In this document: in pieces, positions 4,999-14,900 of the stretch
How the letters are laid out: each line of letters starts with the position of its first letter
Numbering within the stretch: position 1 is the stretch's first letter
Assembly: GCA_002373325.1 (NCBI GenBank)
Contig: DFKI01000095.1
Span: forward strand, 1-21,259
Direction of reading: 5' to 3'
Origin: Treponema sp. UBA3649
GTDB lineage: Bacteria > Spirochaetota > Spirochaetia > Treponematales > Treponemataceae
Length of the DNA: 21,259 nt
Position numbers and translations under genes: made by a program
The notes under the pieces: model-generated
Seen by the model: the letters and a program-made list of their open reading frames with translations, nothing else
What the model was told of the DNA's origin: nothing
The model's database searches: none

Positions 4999-7851
4999 CT
5001 ACTTTGAGGTCATTGTGTAAACACCGTCCCATCTTTCGGGAAGGCCGTTCTGCACGAAGAACATACACCTCTGCATGAAGGTCTCGGATGAGCGGTCGTC
5101 AGGGAAGCAATCCAGAGCCTGCTTGAAGAACTGGTAGGCCTTCTTCAGATCCTCCGGGTCCTTTTTCACATCAGGTGTCTCGCTGCCCTTCAGGTACCAT
5201 TCGATTCCCCTGTTGAAAATCTCGGCTGCCTCAATCTGTGCGGGAGGGAGCTCGCTTCTCAAACCAAGGATGTTGTAAATCGGGACCGGCTGAACGACGT
5301 TGACAACCTGAACACAGTCAAATCTTCTTCCAATCAGCTCGTCATCGTGCTTGGTCGCGGTGGCCTCTTTCCACGTGCTTTCGGAACACATAATCCAAGA
5401 CTGATAAGCCTTGTTCGTTCCCTCAAGACGGGATGCCAGGTTCACGTTGTTTCCCATGACGGTGTAGTTCAGCTTTCGGGTAGTACCCATGTTTCCAACG
5501 ACCATGTCTCCTGTGTTGATTCCGACGCGTGAGTTCAAGAGGAAGGGCTTTCCAGTCTTCACGTTGATCGGAAGCTCGGCCTCATGCTCGCGGTTGTACT
5601 GTGCCTCTGCCTGCAACATGCGGATTCCTGCCACACAAGCGTTCCATGCATGGTTCGGATCGTCAATCGGGGCACCGAAGAAGGACACAATCTCATCACC
5701 GACGTATTTGTCGATGGTTCCGTGCTCCTTCATGATTGCGTCGCTCAAAGCTCCAAGGTAGTCGTTAAGATAGGCTACCAAGTGCTCAGCTCCCTTCGCC
5801 GCACCGCGCATCGCAACCTCATCATCGGAAAGTGGTTCCTCACCCGGCCATTTTCCCTCGCGCACCTCCTCGTTGTGCTGCCTTACATCCTTTGTGGCCA
5901 CATTGTTCACGGTCTCGGTAAATCCGGAGAAAGTCTTTACGTCGCTGAAAAGTGCCGTAATGTGCTTGCTGTCTCCACCGACTTTCGCGCTCTCAGGATG
6001 TGCCACAAGCTGATCGACAATCTCCGGGGCAACGTAGGCTCCGAATTTCTCCTGGATGAATTTCTTTTCCCTAGAAGTGCTGATAAGACTGATTGACGTC
6101 ATTGCGATGAACGTGATTCCCATTGCGACGAGAGGAACCACCGCGCCAAGATAAACCTTTGTAATGACGAAGAATGCAAGAAGTCCCGCAGCCGTCAAAA
6201 TCAAAAGGCCGAGTCCAAGAAGCAGCTTCCGACCCGGAGTCTTGATTTTGATTCCCAGAATCACGTAGAGATAGCAAATCAAAAGCGCGATTATGACACT
6301 GATGTACCAGGGAGCGTCATCCACGAATTCACGGCAAAGAAGCTGGTTCGCCATGGTAGCGTGAACACCCACGTTCGGATACTGCTCCTGATAAGTGATG
6401 AGTCCGTAATCAGTCGTACTGGATGCAGTGGTTCCTATGACGCAGAGAGCATCCTTCAAGGCGGCTCCCACAGTCTCGCGTGAAGATTTCAAATCCCTGA
6501 ACAAATCTATGCAGGAGCGGAAATAAAGGAGGATGTCACCAACAAAATCAGCGTCCCCGGCAACCTGCTCCAAAAGATTTCTTTCGTAAGGTCCGTTGAG
6601 GTAAGCGTCCACAAGCTCGTAGAACTGATTCAGATACTCGTGGTAAAGCTCGAAGGTGTAGTCCTCGGTCTCTCCGTTGTAAAGCTCGGTTCGGATATAC
6701 TCCACTCCGTCGTAAATTTCCACGGGATTCTCATTGCCCTCTTCCTCCCAGTCAGTGAAATATCCGTTGTCGCTCATGCCGCGGAGATTCTGCACGAGAG
6801 CCTTTTCCAAAAGATAGATTCTGTAGATGTTCCATGAGGAAATCTGATTGTAGTCCGGATATTTTTTCTTCGGGAACTTCACGAGAACCTTTCCGTCCTC
6901 ACCACGCGGAATCACGATGTCGCGAATCTCATTTTCGGAAACCCTCGCCCCCTTCAATGTGATTGTGGAGTTGCTCACGATTACCTGCGGATCCCCGTAG
7001 TGATGGAGAATGGGAACAAAGACGAGCTGTCCGTAGTAGCGTCCCCTGTATTTCGTCACGAGATTCAATCTTCTCAGATATCCGTCGGAATCAGGATCTG
7101 CATTTACGAAACCTGCCGACGCTGAATTTTTTATGAGAAGGTCAATCGCCGGCTGAACGGAATCGTACTCCGGGGTGATTGTGTCTCCGTCGGAAACGAT
7201 GTTCGAGAGCGCAAGGTGATTTTCCAGATAGTCCATGTCCACTTTTGTCATGTCATAACCGGACTGCATCCATAGAGTGAGATAGGAGTTGTCGAAAAAT
7301 TTCAGGGCATGGGCAAGATCGATGTCGTAATTTTTAGTGGCGGATGCGATTGAAGTCTTGAGCCTGTTTTTAATCGCGTCGTTTTCGGAAAGAAGAGCAT
7401 AGGCAATCTCCTCTGCGTCCACAGGATTCTCCGAGTCAGATGTAAGAGAACCGATTGCGTCTATGAGGTTGTTGTCAATCTCCGAGAAATCACCGTCCAC
7501 ATAACGGGGCAGGTCATTGTTCAGGTACTCCTGGTTCACCTGCATGGGGCTGTTGTCCACGAAGCTCAAATCGGAAATGAATGCCTCGGCACCGAGTTCC
7601 TTCATCACCACCAGCATGTCCGCGTAGATGTTGCGGGTAAGGGGCCACACACCGGTCTGATCGATGAGATTGTCGTCAATGTTTACAAGTATCACGTGCT
7701 CGCTTTCATTAAGGGGTGGGAGAGCGCGCATAAAAAGGTCATTTATTTTGCTGTCCGTTTTGGTGAAAAGAAACAGGGAGCACAGAGCAACTACGGCAAC
7801 GGGAAGCAGCATGTAAAATATTTTTCCAATTAACTTTGAATTTTTTTTCAT
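4999..7851 (-). CDS. Adenylate cyclase with CHASE2 sensor domain
   Basis: 950 residues; GAGGA precedes the ATG. Helix 1 (about 11-30) leads into a large extracytoplasmic CHASE2 domain (about 35-510: LVNIDDNLIDQTGVWPLTR, SDLSFVD, VGVHATMANQLL). Three helices follow (about 515-534, 543-563, 567-590), then a class III cyclase domain (about 630-815). Catalytic residues are complete: metal-binding Asp637 (FSDVKTF) and Asp719, adenine-selecting Lys715 (DKYVGDE) with Thr797 (YTVMG), and Asn804 and Arg808 (NVNLASR). It should therefore make cAMP rather than cGMP. The tail (about 870-935) is TPR-like (AYQFFKQALDCFPDD). About 35-40 extra residues lie between the two metal motifs (around 646-688), rich in charged residues. 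CHASE2 domains are sensors of unknown extracellular signals. The FecR-like gene upstream on the same strand is a plausible partner. Confidence 0.95.
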   Translation of the reverse strand: MKKNSKLIGKIFYMLLPVAVVALCSLFLFTKTDSKINDLFMRALPPLNESEHVILVNIDDNLIDQTGVWPLTRNIYADMLVVMKELGAEAFISDLSFVDNSPMQVNQEYLNNDLPRYVDGDFSEIDNNLIDAIGSLTSDSENPVDAEEIAYALLSENDAIKNRLKTSIASATKNYDIDLAHALKFFDNSYLTLWMQSGYDMTKVDMDYLENHLALSNIVSDGDTITPEYDSVQPAIDLLIKNSASAGFVNADPDSDGYLRRLNLVTKYRGRYYGQLVFVPILHHYGDPQVIVSNSTITLKGARVSENEIRDIVIPRGEDGKVLVKFPKKKYPDYNQISSWNIYRIYLLEKALVQNLRGMSDNGYFTDWEEEGNENPVEIYDGVEYIRTELYNGETEDYTFELYHEYLNQFYELVDAYLNGPYERNLLEQVAGDADFVGDILLYFRSCIDLFRDLKSSRETVGAALKDALCVIGTTASSTTDYGLITYQEQYPNVGVHATMANQLLCREFVDDAPWYISVIIALLICYLYVILGIKIKTPGRKLLLGLGLLILTAAGLLAFFVITKVYLGAVVPLVAMGITFIAMTSISLISTSREKKFIQEKFGAYVAPEIVDQLVAHPESAKVGGDSKHITALFSDVKTFSGFTETVNNVATKDVRQHNEEVREGKWPGEEPLSDDEVAMRGAAKGAEHLVAYLNDYLGALSDAIMKEHGTIDKYVGDEIVSFFGAPIDDPNHAWNACVAGIRMLQAEAQYNREHEAELPINVKTGKPFLLNSRVGINTGDMVVGNMGTTRKLNYTVMGNNVNLASRLEGTNKAYQSWIMCSESTWKEATATKHDDELIGRRFDCVQVVNVVQPVPIYNILGLRSELPPAQIEAAEIFNRGIEWYLKGSETPDVKKDPEDLKKAYQFFKQALDCFPDDRSSETFMQRCMFFVQNGLPERWDGVYTMTSK

Positions 7852-7874
7852 ATCCTCGCCTTTGTTTAGGGCAC

Positions 7875-7907
7875 TTCGAAAAACTCATTTGGAATGATTT
7901 TTTCGAA
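7875..7907. repeat. Hairpin 1 of a three-hairpin cluster
   Basis: Arms TTCGAAAAA (7875-7883) and TTTTTCGAA (7899-7907) pair perfectly. After one mismatch they continue as TCATT/AATGA around the 3-nt loop TGG. The structure lies 24 nt upstream of the adenylate cyclase start, so it could be part of that mRNA's leader and influence translation, or block readthrough from upstream. Confidence 0.7.
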
Positions 7908-7917
7908 TGCCTGTCGA

Positions 7918-7949
7918 GTTTAAAAGCCTGAAATTACAGGCTTTTAAAC
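7918..7949. repeat. Hairpin 2 of the cluster, perfect 13-bp stem
   Basis: GTTTAAAAGCCTG (7918-7930) and CAGGCTTTTAAAC (7937-7949) are exact inverted repeats around a 6-nt loop. No T-run follows on either strand beyond the CTTTT inside the stem, so it is not a standard intrinsic terminator. Confidence 0.75.
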
Positions 7950-7966
7950 ATCGCATTCTCAAAGTT

Positions 7967-7994
7967 ACCTCGAAAAACTGAAGTTTTTCGAGGT
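7967..7994. repeat. Hairpin 3 of the cluster, 13-bp palindrome with 2-nt centre
   Basis: ACCTCGAAAAACT (7967-7979) and AGTTTTTCGAGGT (7982-7994) are exact inverted repeats separated by GA. Its left half shares TCGAAAAACT with hairpin 1. Its right edge runs into GAGGTTCCCTTTA (7990-8002), the reverse complement of the sequence that spans the GH18 stop codon at 1778-1790. Confidence 0.75.
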
Positions 7995-8003
7995 TCCCTT
8001 TAA

Positions 8004-8049
8004 AGAAAAAATCCTGCAGGACAGAAGAAAACCCCCGCCCCACAGGATT
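8004..8049 (-). terminator. Possible rho-independent terminator of the FecR-like transcript
   Basis: On the minus strand AATCCTG (8043-8049) pairs with CAGGATT (8010-8016) and is followed directly by TTTTTTCT (8004-8011 overlapping the stem foot). The 7-bp stem has a large G/T-rich loop of 26 nt, which is unusual, so this is only a moderate candidate. Its position 230 nt past the FecR-like stop and ahead of the cyclase would separate the two transcripts at least partly. Confidence 0.35.
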
Positions 8050-8237
8050 ACGAAACTACCCCCGGTTCAATCTGCTCACGGAGGATTTCTAAAACGTCCC
8101 AGACCAACAGGATGTCACCTTTATGATTCCATACGCCAGAAGATTGCCGGGTCTATGCACAACAAAGACACTCTCCGCCGCACAACAACGGAATACACCG
8201 TTGCATGTTGGTGCACATATCGGTGCCAGATGGTGTC
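8050..8237. other. Non-coding gap with an imperfect hairpin and a half repeat
   Basis: No credible gene is seen here on either strand. CAACGG (8186-8191) and CCGTTG (8198-8203) form a 6-bp stem around AATACA; it extends outward with a CATG bulge to GCACAA (8180-8185) against TTGGTGC (8208-8214). ATTGCCGGGTC near 8143 is a truncated half of the dispersed palindrome. This could be a structured RNA or eroded intergenic DNA; nothing decides between them. Confidence 0.4.
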
Positions 8238-8262
8238 ATTATCGGGCTTGACCCGATAATCC
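8235..8262 (+). repeat. Single hairpin of the dispersed palindrome family
   Basis: ATTATCGGG (8238-8246) and CCCGATAAT (8252-8260) pair perfectly around CTTGA, preceded by GTC and followed by CC. The sequence follows the same plan as the copies near 1954, 4083 and 4844, with compensating changes in both arms (TATCGGG/CCCGATA rather than TGCCGGA/TCCGGCA). It lies 18 nt past the FecR-like stop. Confidence 0.75.
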
Positions 8263-8279
8263 CTTTGGCAGGAACCTAA

Positions 8280-8684
8280 TTACTCGTCCCAGTCTACGTC
8301 TTCCTTTGCCTCAGAAGCGCGTGAAGAAGCTGTTGCGACTCCAGACTTGCTGTTGCTTGAGCTTCCGCCTACGGAGCTGCTAACCACAGAGCCCTTCTTA
8401 AGTCCACCAGCCTTGCTGACTGCCAACTTGTCCACTGTACCCTTCTTCATGGCCGCAATGGTAATTTCCTCACCGTCAAAAGAGAGAACCATAGTGGAAT
8501 TCAGACCAGTATTAACAACAGTTGAAGCTGAGAGTGTCTGTCCAACCTTTACGTCAGCCAGTTTTCCGGGTGCTTCCTCATACTGAACCTTTCCCTTCAC
8601 AGACTTAACCACATAAGATCCTTCTGCGAACACAAAACAGGCTGAGAGCAGTGCTACAAGAGCAAAAGCCAATCCTTTCTTCAT
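8280..8684 (-). CDS. Small exported FecR-like domain protein
   Basis: 134 residues with a strong AGGAGG ahead of the ATG. Residues 1-20 are an export signal. Two readings are possible: cleavage after VFA (before Glu21), or a lipoprotein with lipobox LSAC and Cys16. Residues about 25-90 fit a FecR-type beta domain: VKGKVQYEEAPG, a central VKVGQTLSASTVVNTG, then STMVLSFDGEEITIAAMKKGTV. The rest is Ser/Gly/Ala-rich and ends acidic (KEDVDWDE). FecR domains are periplasmic signal transducers in iron uptake, but in spirochaetes and cyanobacteria they also occur apart from sigma factors. No sigma factor or TonB receptor is visible here. It lies between the giant lipoprotein and the CHASE2 cyclase on the same strand, which makes a periplasmic ligand or partner role for the cyclase attractive but unproven. 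Confidence 0.72.
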   Translation of the reverse strand: MKKGLAFALVALLSACFVFAEGSYVVKSVKGKVQYEEAPGKLADVKVGQTLSASTVVNTGLNSTMVLSFDGEEITIAAMKKGTVDKLAVSKAGGLKKGSVVSSSVGGSSSNSKSGVATASSRASEAKEDVDWDE

Positions 8685-8793
8685 AATCTACCTCCTGGAC
8701 ACTTTTCCGAATAGACTCTTAGCTAACGCTCAGGGAACCGTTCCTAAATGGTCCGATAAATCCCTTGTCTTTCTAAAGCATCCTACATTGAAT

Positions 8794-8799
8794 ATTATA
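8794..8799 (-). promoter_or_regulatory. Candidate -10 element for the FecR-like gene
   Basis: A perfect TATAAT on the minus strand lies about 110 nt ahead of the FecR-like start, in an AT-rich stretch. The matching -35 position (8817-8822) reads GTGGTT, a poor fit, so activation or an UP-type AT-rich element would be needed. If real, it gives a roughly 100-nt leader and lets the gene be expressed separately from the giant gene. Confidence 0.35.
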
Positions 8800-8903
8800 A
8801 CAACTTTTCTACAAAAAACCACCTTTTTTTGGAATTTTTTGTAAAAAATTTCAAATTTGTTTGCGAAAACCCGTTTTTCAAGTCTCCGCAACCCCTCCCC
8901 ACT

Positions 8904-11900
8904 CTAGCTCGACCTTCTGCGACGGAAAAGAAGCACACAAAGAGCAGATGCACAAAGCGACAGAAGAGCAATCATAAGGGCTAGATTCCTTGAAAGATTT
9001 CCTTCCGTCTGTGATGCAGGTGCGTCCGTGGCCGTAAGTACCTTGTTCGGAGAGCCGAAACTGAATTTTTGCTGTGTCTGTGCAATCAGAACGTCCAGCT
9101 GTTCACCGGCTTCCATGACAGGAACCTCATCCACCGTGCCGTTTGGAGCATGCCATGAGTGATCAACACTAAGCGGCAAGTCTTCCGCAGCAGAAGCTTC
9201 ATCTGTATAACCAAGATTTTCCTCAATGGTTACATTTTCCCCAATCTTTTTTGTCTCACCTCCATTTTCCATTTTTCTTCCTATATTGAATGCAATCTGA
9301 TCCACTCTCTCCGTGTCCAGAGATGCATGTCCTAAGGCTGTAAAGTAGTCCGCAAGGGATTCCGTCTTGTTTTCAACGAACCTGCGTCTGCTTACCGATG
9401 ATCCGCTTCCACCAACCACAGTCTCAAGTCCCGGCAATGAGTGTCGGATGAAGCCGGAGAGACTGGTTGCGGCAGTGATAGAGTCGATTGTAGCAACCAC
9501 CGTTTCTCCCTTGTAAACCTCTATTTTCGTCGGAACCGGAGCCGCTGCAGATCCTGTGATGGTAAGAGATATGCTGCCGTCAGCAGAAATGAAAGAGGTC
9601 ATTTGTATGTTTTGCCAATTTTTCTTAGATTCAGACACAAAGGTCGCAACCTTACCGTCTATGGTAGGGGTCTTTGTTGCCGTGTATTCAACATTATCCG
9701 TAGCTTTGGCATTAGCGGCAGTTGCCGTAATGGTGTTAGTCTCGGCAGCGTCAGTCGTGACCACGATTTTGGACACAGCCGTAAGCACATTGGAAATCTT
9801 TACGGTAACGGTATTACCAGAAGCTTTGTATGTGGCGGCGGCATTTGAGACATTCTCCCTGACCCACCATCCACTCCCTCCGACAGAGACCAAGGCAGCC
9901 TTGTAATTGTCCGTCGCGTCCTTCTTGGTGACGTTTCCTACCTTGTCTTTGAGGAGCATAATCATGTTGATTCCCGGCGTGTTGATTTCGGGCATAGCAA
10001 TCACAAGGTTTCCCGTAAATGTGGAGCCCACATCAGTCCATGTCAGCGGATCCGGCGGAAGTCCAGTCTCGGACGCACTTGTGTACAAAGCGTAGGCTGC
10101 AACTCCACAGCCTTCATCCGTAATTGGAATGGTAATCTGCGTATCTGAAGGAGCCACATTCACGGTGTAAGTCAAGTTGGTCGAATCACCCGGCTTTGCT
10201 ATGAGAGCGGGCACCATGGTCGTGTTCACGCTTGGAGTTCCCATTGCCGGAGCCTCAGCATCCTTCACGAGCGAGATTGTGACCCCTGTGCTCTTGTTTC
10301 CAAGATTGTCGTAGGTATAGACAACAACGCTCGTTGGCGGAGTGTCACCGCTCACATCGATTGAAACTGTCTCAGCCGGTGTCGCATCATCGCTCAGGGC
10401 AACTCCCTTTACGCCGCTTCCCGTTGTTCCGTCGGATGCGGATGCCACGTTAAACATCAGTGTCAGGCTTGTGGTGTTTCCATTGTAGTAAACCGTACTG
10501 GCAACAGGATAATAATCCCCTGTTTTAGTTCCGCTCACAAAACTTGCAGCCCCGCTTCCAATCGATGCGGACACCCTGAAGCCTGTTGGATCAGTCGGTG
10601 CACCCTCATCCTTTATAAATGTGTAGGCTGTATCCCCAACCTTATTCAGCACATAGGACTGGGTATTTCCAACATTGTCCTTGATATCTCCGCTTGGAAT
10701 GACTATTTTTCCGTCGTCATTAAGAAGCTCGGAAACAGTGACCGTTGAGCCGTCTGCAAGAGAGCCGCTTGTCGGTATGCCTGAGAGCGAATCAGCAACG
10801 GAGAGAGTCGCCTCCACCTTGTCCGCATCACTTGCATCCTTAAAATAGTAGTTTGAGCCGTTGATATAGGTCTTTCCACCTGTTATCCCGGAGATTGAGA
10901 CTTCAGGTACCGCAGTGTCCCTTACAAGATGAAGGTTCAGAGCATCAGACACATTTCCAAGATGGTCAATAGCGTAGATGGTAGTATCACCTGTAGTTGA
11001 GACAGTCGTAACAGAGATTGTAACACTATCTGCCGCACCTGCTATGTCAGTACCCATTGAATATCCCTTTACGCCGCATCCTCCCAAGTTGTCCTCTGCC
11101 GAAGGAGTGATTTCGAGTTCCGTCGTAGAACCACTGAAATAAATCGTTTTATTAGCCTCATCGTATGAATATAATCCTCCTGTGGCACTCATTGAAGAAA
11201 TTGTCGGTTCCCCGGGTTTTTGATCGTCTTTGATAATGTTTTTATCATTATACTTGAGTACGTATGACGACGTATTTCCAACATTGTCCATAATTTTGTC
11301 GGTCTCAATCTCCACTACGTTGTCTGTGTCGTTAAGATAGGTGGAAACCTGTATCTCATCATTGTTTTTCAATGAGTCCGTTGCAAGTCCTGAACCAGAT
11401 TCGGTAATGGAAAGCTTTGCCTTTGCATAGGAGCCTGAATCTCTGTAGTAGTAGGCAGAAGTACCGTCGTAAATCTTTCCTCCAGTTATGCTTGCGATTG
11501 AAACTGCAGGCTTGTCCTCATCTTTTTCAAGACTGATTGTGATAGCTGTGTCACTCGGATTTCCAACATTGTCGAATGAGTAAATGCTCACGCTCTCGGG
11601 AGAATCTTCTAGACTAATCTTAACCGTTTCCGTCGGATTTTCTGCCGTGCTGCTTGTGGCATATCCCTTGATTCCGCTCTGGGAGTCCGTAGCAGTAAAG
11701 CCAAGAGTTATGTGCGTTGCACTTCCGTTGTAGAAAATTTTACTTGTGGAAGGATAATATCCGCCGCTTGAAGAGCCTGTAATGAACTTCTCAGCTCCGT
11801 CTCCGTCAATTGATATAAACTTAAAGCCTGATGGAGCCGATGGAGCCGTCTGATCCTGTTCGATGTTTGAAATCAATTCGTAGGCCTTGGTGTTTCCAAC

Positions 11901-14900
11901 ATTATCAACAATTTTTCCTGATCCAATGACAAGTTTTCCATCCGAAGTAGTATAGGTACTGAGGGAAATCTCACTATCATTCTGCAGGACACTTGAGTCA
12001 GAAACTCCAGAGCCGTCAACCGTAGAGCTGGAACTAGAAGCATAGTCATTAATCACAAGCTTGAGTTTCGCAGAGTCGTCTTTGAAGTAAAGTTTATTGC
12101 TCGCATCCTTATAACATCCTTGAGTTGAATTTTCCTTTATGCTTACCCTCGGTGCCTCAGAGTCCATTTTCAACGTAACATCCAGTTCGCCCTTGTTTCC
12201 AAGATTATCGAATGCGTAGATTTTTGTAGATGTGGGAGAACCTGATGTAGAAAGATTAGCCGATGCCGCTGGACTTCCCGACGAAAGCGTAGAATATCCT
12301 GCAATGCCACTTCCTCCCGCGTCATCTGATGCAGTCATTGCAAAGTCAATGGATGATGCAGAACCGTTGTAGAAAATTGTTCCACTGTCAGATTTGTATG
12401 CGTCTCCACCAGCTCCGTTGGCGCTTACACCTGTGACGGAAATGCCGCTTGGACCTGTATTGTCCAAAGTCCATGATGTCACACTATTCGAAGCTGAAGT
12501 AGCTACAGTTCCGTTTGGTGCGGAAATGTAATAGTCTGCCCCCCATGCACCGGAATAAAATGCAATCCAAATGGAAGACTTTCCATTATAAGAACCAGGA
12601 ATGGTAATGCCGCTTGATGCATTATAGCTAAGAAGTGAATACTCTCCAGAATTGTGGCCATAACCGATGGCATACTGAGTGGGAGAATTAGTTACGGTAG
12701 TGTTCAATTTCGCACCGGTCTTGAACCATCCGCTCGCACCATTGGAATAAAGGCCCGTGCCAGATATCGAGCTAAGCACTGGAGTTGAGTCATTCAGCTC
12801 CAATTTTAAGGTAATGGCCGATGAAGACGGATTACCTGCCTTGTCAACCGCATAGATATATCGTGTAATGGAAGAGCTTGTCGGCGACACATCATATTCA
12901 AAGCTTGTCTTAACGTCATTTGAACTTGCGGAATAGAAACTCGCCCTGTAACTTGTGCTTGTAAGAGACACATATCCGATGACATCACTATCTGATGACG
13001 AAGCCTTTGGCTTGACGGTTATTTTTCTGACCCCACCTGCAAATTTGACGGTGCAAGTGGAGCCTGAGTTGCTGACTTTAAGACCGTTTGTGCCATATAT
13101 ATTATAGTCAGAGCTTATTGAATTTGTTGTTGCAAACGGATTAGACTCGTTATAAGTAAGTGTCGGTGTTCCAGGATTCGTAGTGTCCTTCACCCACTTG
13201 TTGGTTTCGTTGTACGTAATTGAGTCATTTGAAACATTGCCGAACACGTCCGAAGCGCTTACCTTGAGAGACTTGTCTGATGATGAGTAGGTCAGAGATG
13301 TAAGATTTGTACTGCTGGTACTGAATCCTCCGTTTGTACTTGCAAGTCCAACAAGGGCATCGGCAACAGTTATTTTAGCAGTTGCGGTTGAACCGAAGTA
13401 GTTGATTTTTGTACCGCCGGTTTCCGTAATCGTGTTTACGTTCGTCACGTTGCTTGGGGTGATTGCAGGTCCCTCATGGTCGTAGTATGCCTTGAAGTAG
13501 ATTACGCTTTCGTTGGCTCCCTTGTCCACGGCACTATACCTGTACAGAGTTCCTGTTTCTGAAATAAGCGGGGAAATCCTTATATAGTTCGTAGAGATTC
13601 CGTCATTCGTATTATCTATCGTAACCTCGCTTGCAGTTCCTCCGTCCACGGAACAAGTGAACTTAAGCACATCCGTTGAGTTCGTCCAGAGCTGTATTTC
13701 CGGATTGTTTGTGTTGACGTAGAGCACAATCGGATTTGTTGCGGACGCACCCTTTGTCGTGTTCTCCTGGTCTGAGTCAGGTCTCTGTCTTATGTGGCGT
13801 CTTCCGTCCGGTTCAACACTAAACCTTGTTTTGTAGTTGTTAATGTAGCTGGATCCTTCCCACTTTGTATACACGCCTGCCTCAGGAGTTTGTCCGTCAT
13901 CTTGCAGAACTCCAACCTCGAAAACAGGCGGAGTCTGGTCGATGGTGACATAGAATGCCGTCGTGAGGTAGCCACCGCAGCTGTCGTAGATATAGACATA
14001 GGTGTCGTAGTGGTTTTCGTAGTTATTAAATCCGTCGAAAGATCCATCGCTCTTACTTGCCGGGAGCTCAAGATAGGGACCGTTCGCATCACGCTTAGCA
14101 TTAGCAATATTCGCCGCCACACTTCCTGATACGGCAGGGTCAGTCTTCAGATATCCTAGAGAGTAGCCGTAAATCGGGGATGCCTTTCCGCCACTGCCCC
14201 GCTCAAACCAATTCTCAGGTACGTAAATCTTCTGGCTGCGTCCCAGAGCGGACTTTGGAAGCGTGAGTCTGAAAACGGGATTTCCATCACCATCAGGACC
14301 CGCGTATTCTATGTAGCAGTGGTCATATCCGTCCCTTTCCTCCAGATATTTCTTATCAACGTTCTCCTTCAGTTTAGGGAACGTCAAGTTATCAGTGGAT
14401 TTTTTCTGGTCAACCCATTTGTACTGGCTCATCCGCTTGGTGGTGACGTTTCCTGCATAGTCGGCCACATGAAGGTAAACATACACACCGCCCTCATTGT
14501 CCCCCACGTCGGGAACTATGCTGGGGATGTTCACATTGACCTTGTAGGAGGACGAAGTTGAATTCCATGAGCTTGGAAGAGCAGAGTTTGTAGTCCATGC
14601 GTACTTGTAGAGCTTCGCGCAGGAGCTTGAAGTGATATTAAGGTTGAAGTACTGAACGTAGTTATTGTCTCCCTTGTAGGCTCCGCTTCCGGAAGGTGAA
14701 TTAACGGTTCCTGTTCTGGTTCCAAGTTTCGCGCCTGCTGTATAGACGAAAACCCTGCTCGTGGCGGTGTCAACATAGGCCTGAATACCATAGTTCATGG
14801 GCACAAGACGATTAATATCATCAGTGGAGGATATTGTCTCCAAGTCCGTGGATGACGAGCCGAACAGTGAGATTGAAGGCTTGTCCGCGCAGTATGTGAT

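Noticed and set aside
8053..8080. tRNA-like T-loop (GGTTCAATC)
   Set aside because: The flanking bases do not form a T-stem (CCCGG against TGCTC), and no acceptor, D or anticodon arm is found around it.
8280..8684. FecR-like gene as part of an iron-uptake sigma/anti-sigma system
   Set aside because: No ECF sigma factor or TonB-dependent receptor is present nearby, and the protein lacks the N-terminal cytoplasmic anti-sigma segment.
8832..8852. AT hairpin (GAATTTTTT/AAAAAATTTC) as terminator of the giant gene
   Set aside because: The stem is almost purely A/T with a bulge and is not followed by a T-run on the minus strand; it is better described as a low-complexity AT-rich tract.
9441..9906. 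Open frames on the plus strand inside the giant gene (and similar ones near 13794, 19017)
   Set aside because: They are antisense shadows of a long continuous minus-strand gene; their products have biased, non-globular sequences with no family motif or ribosome binding site.
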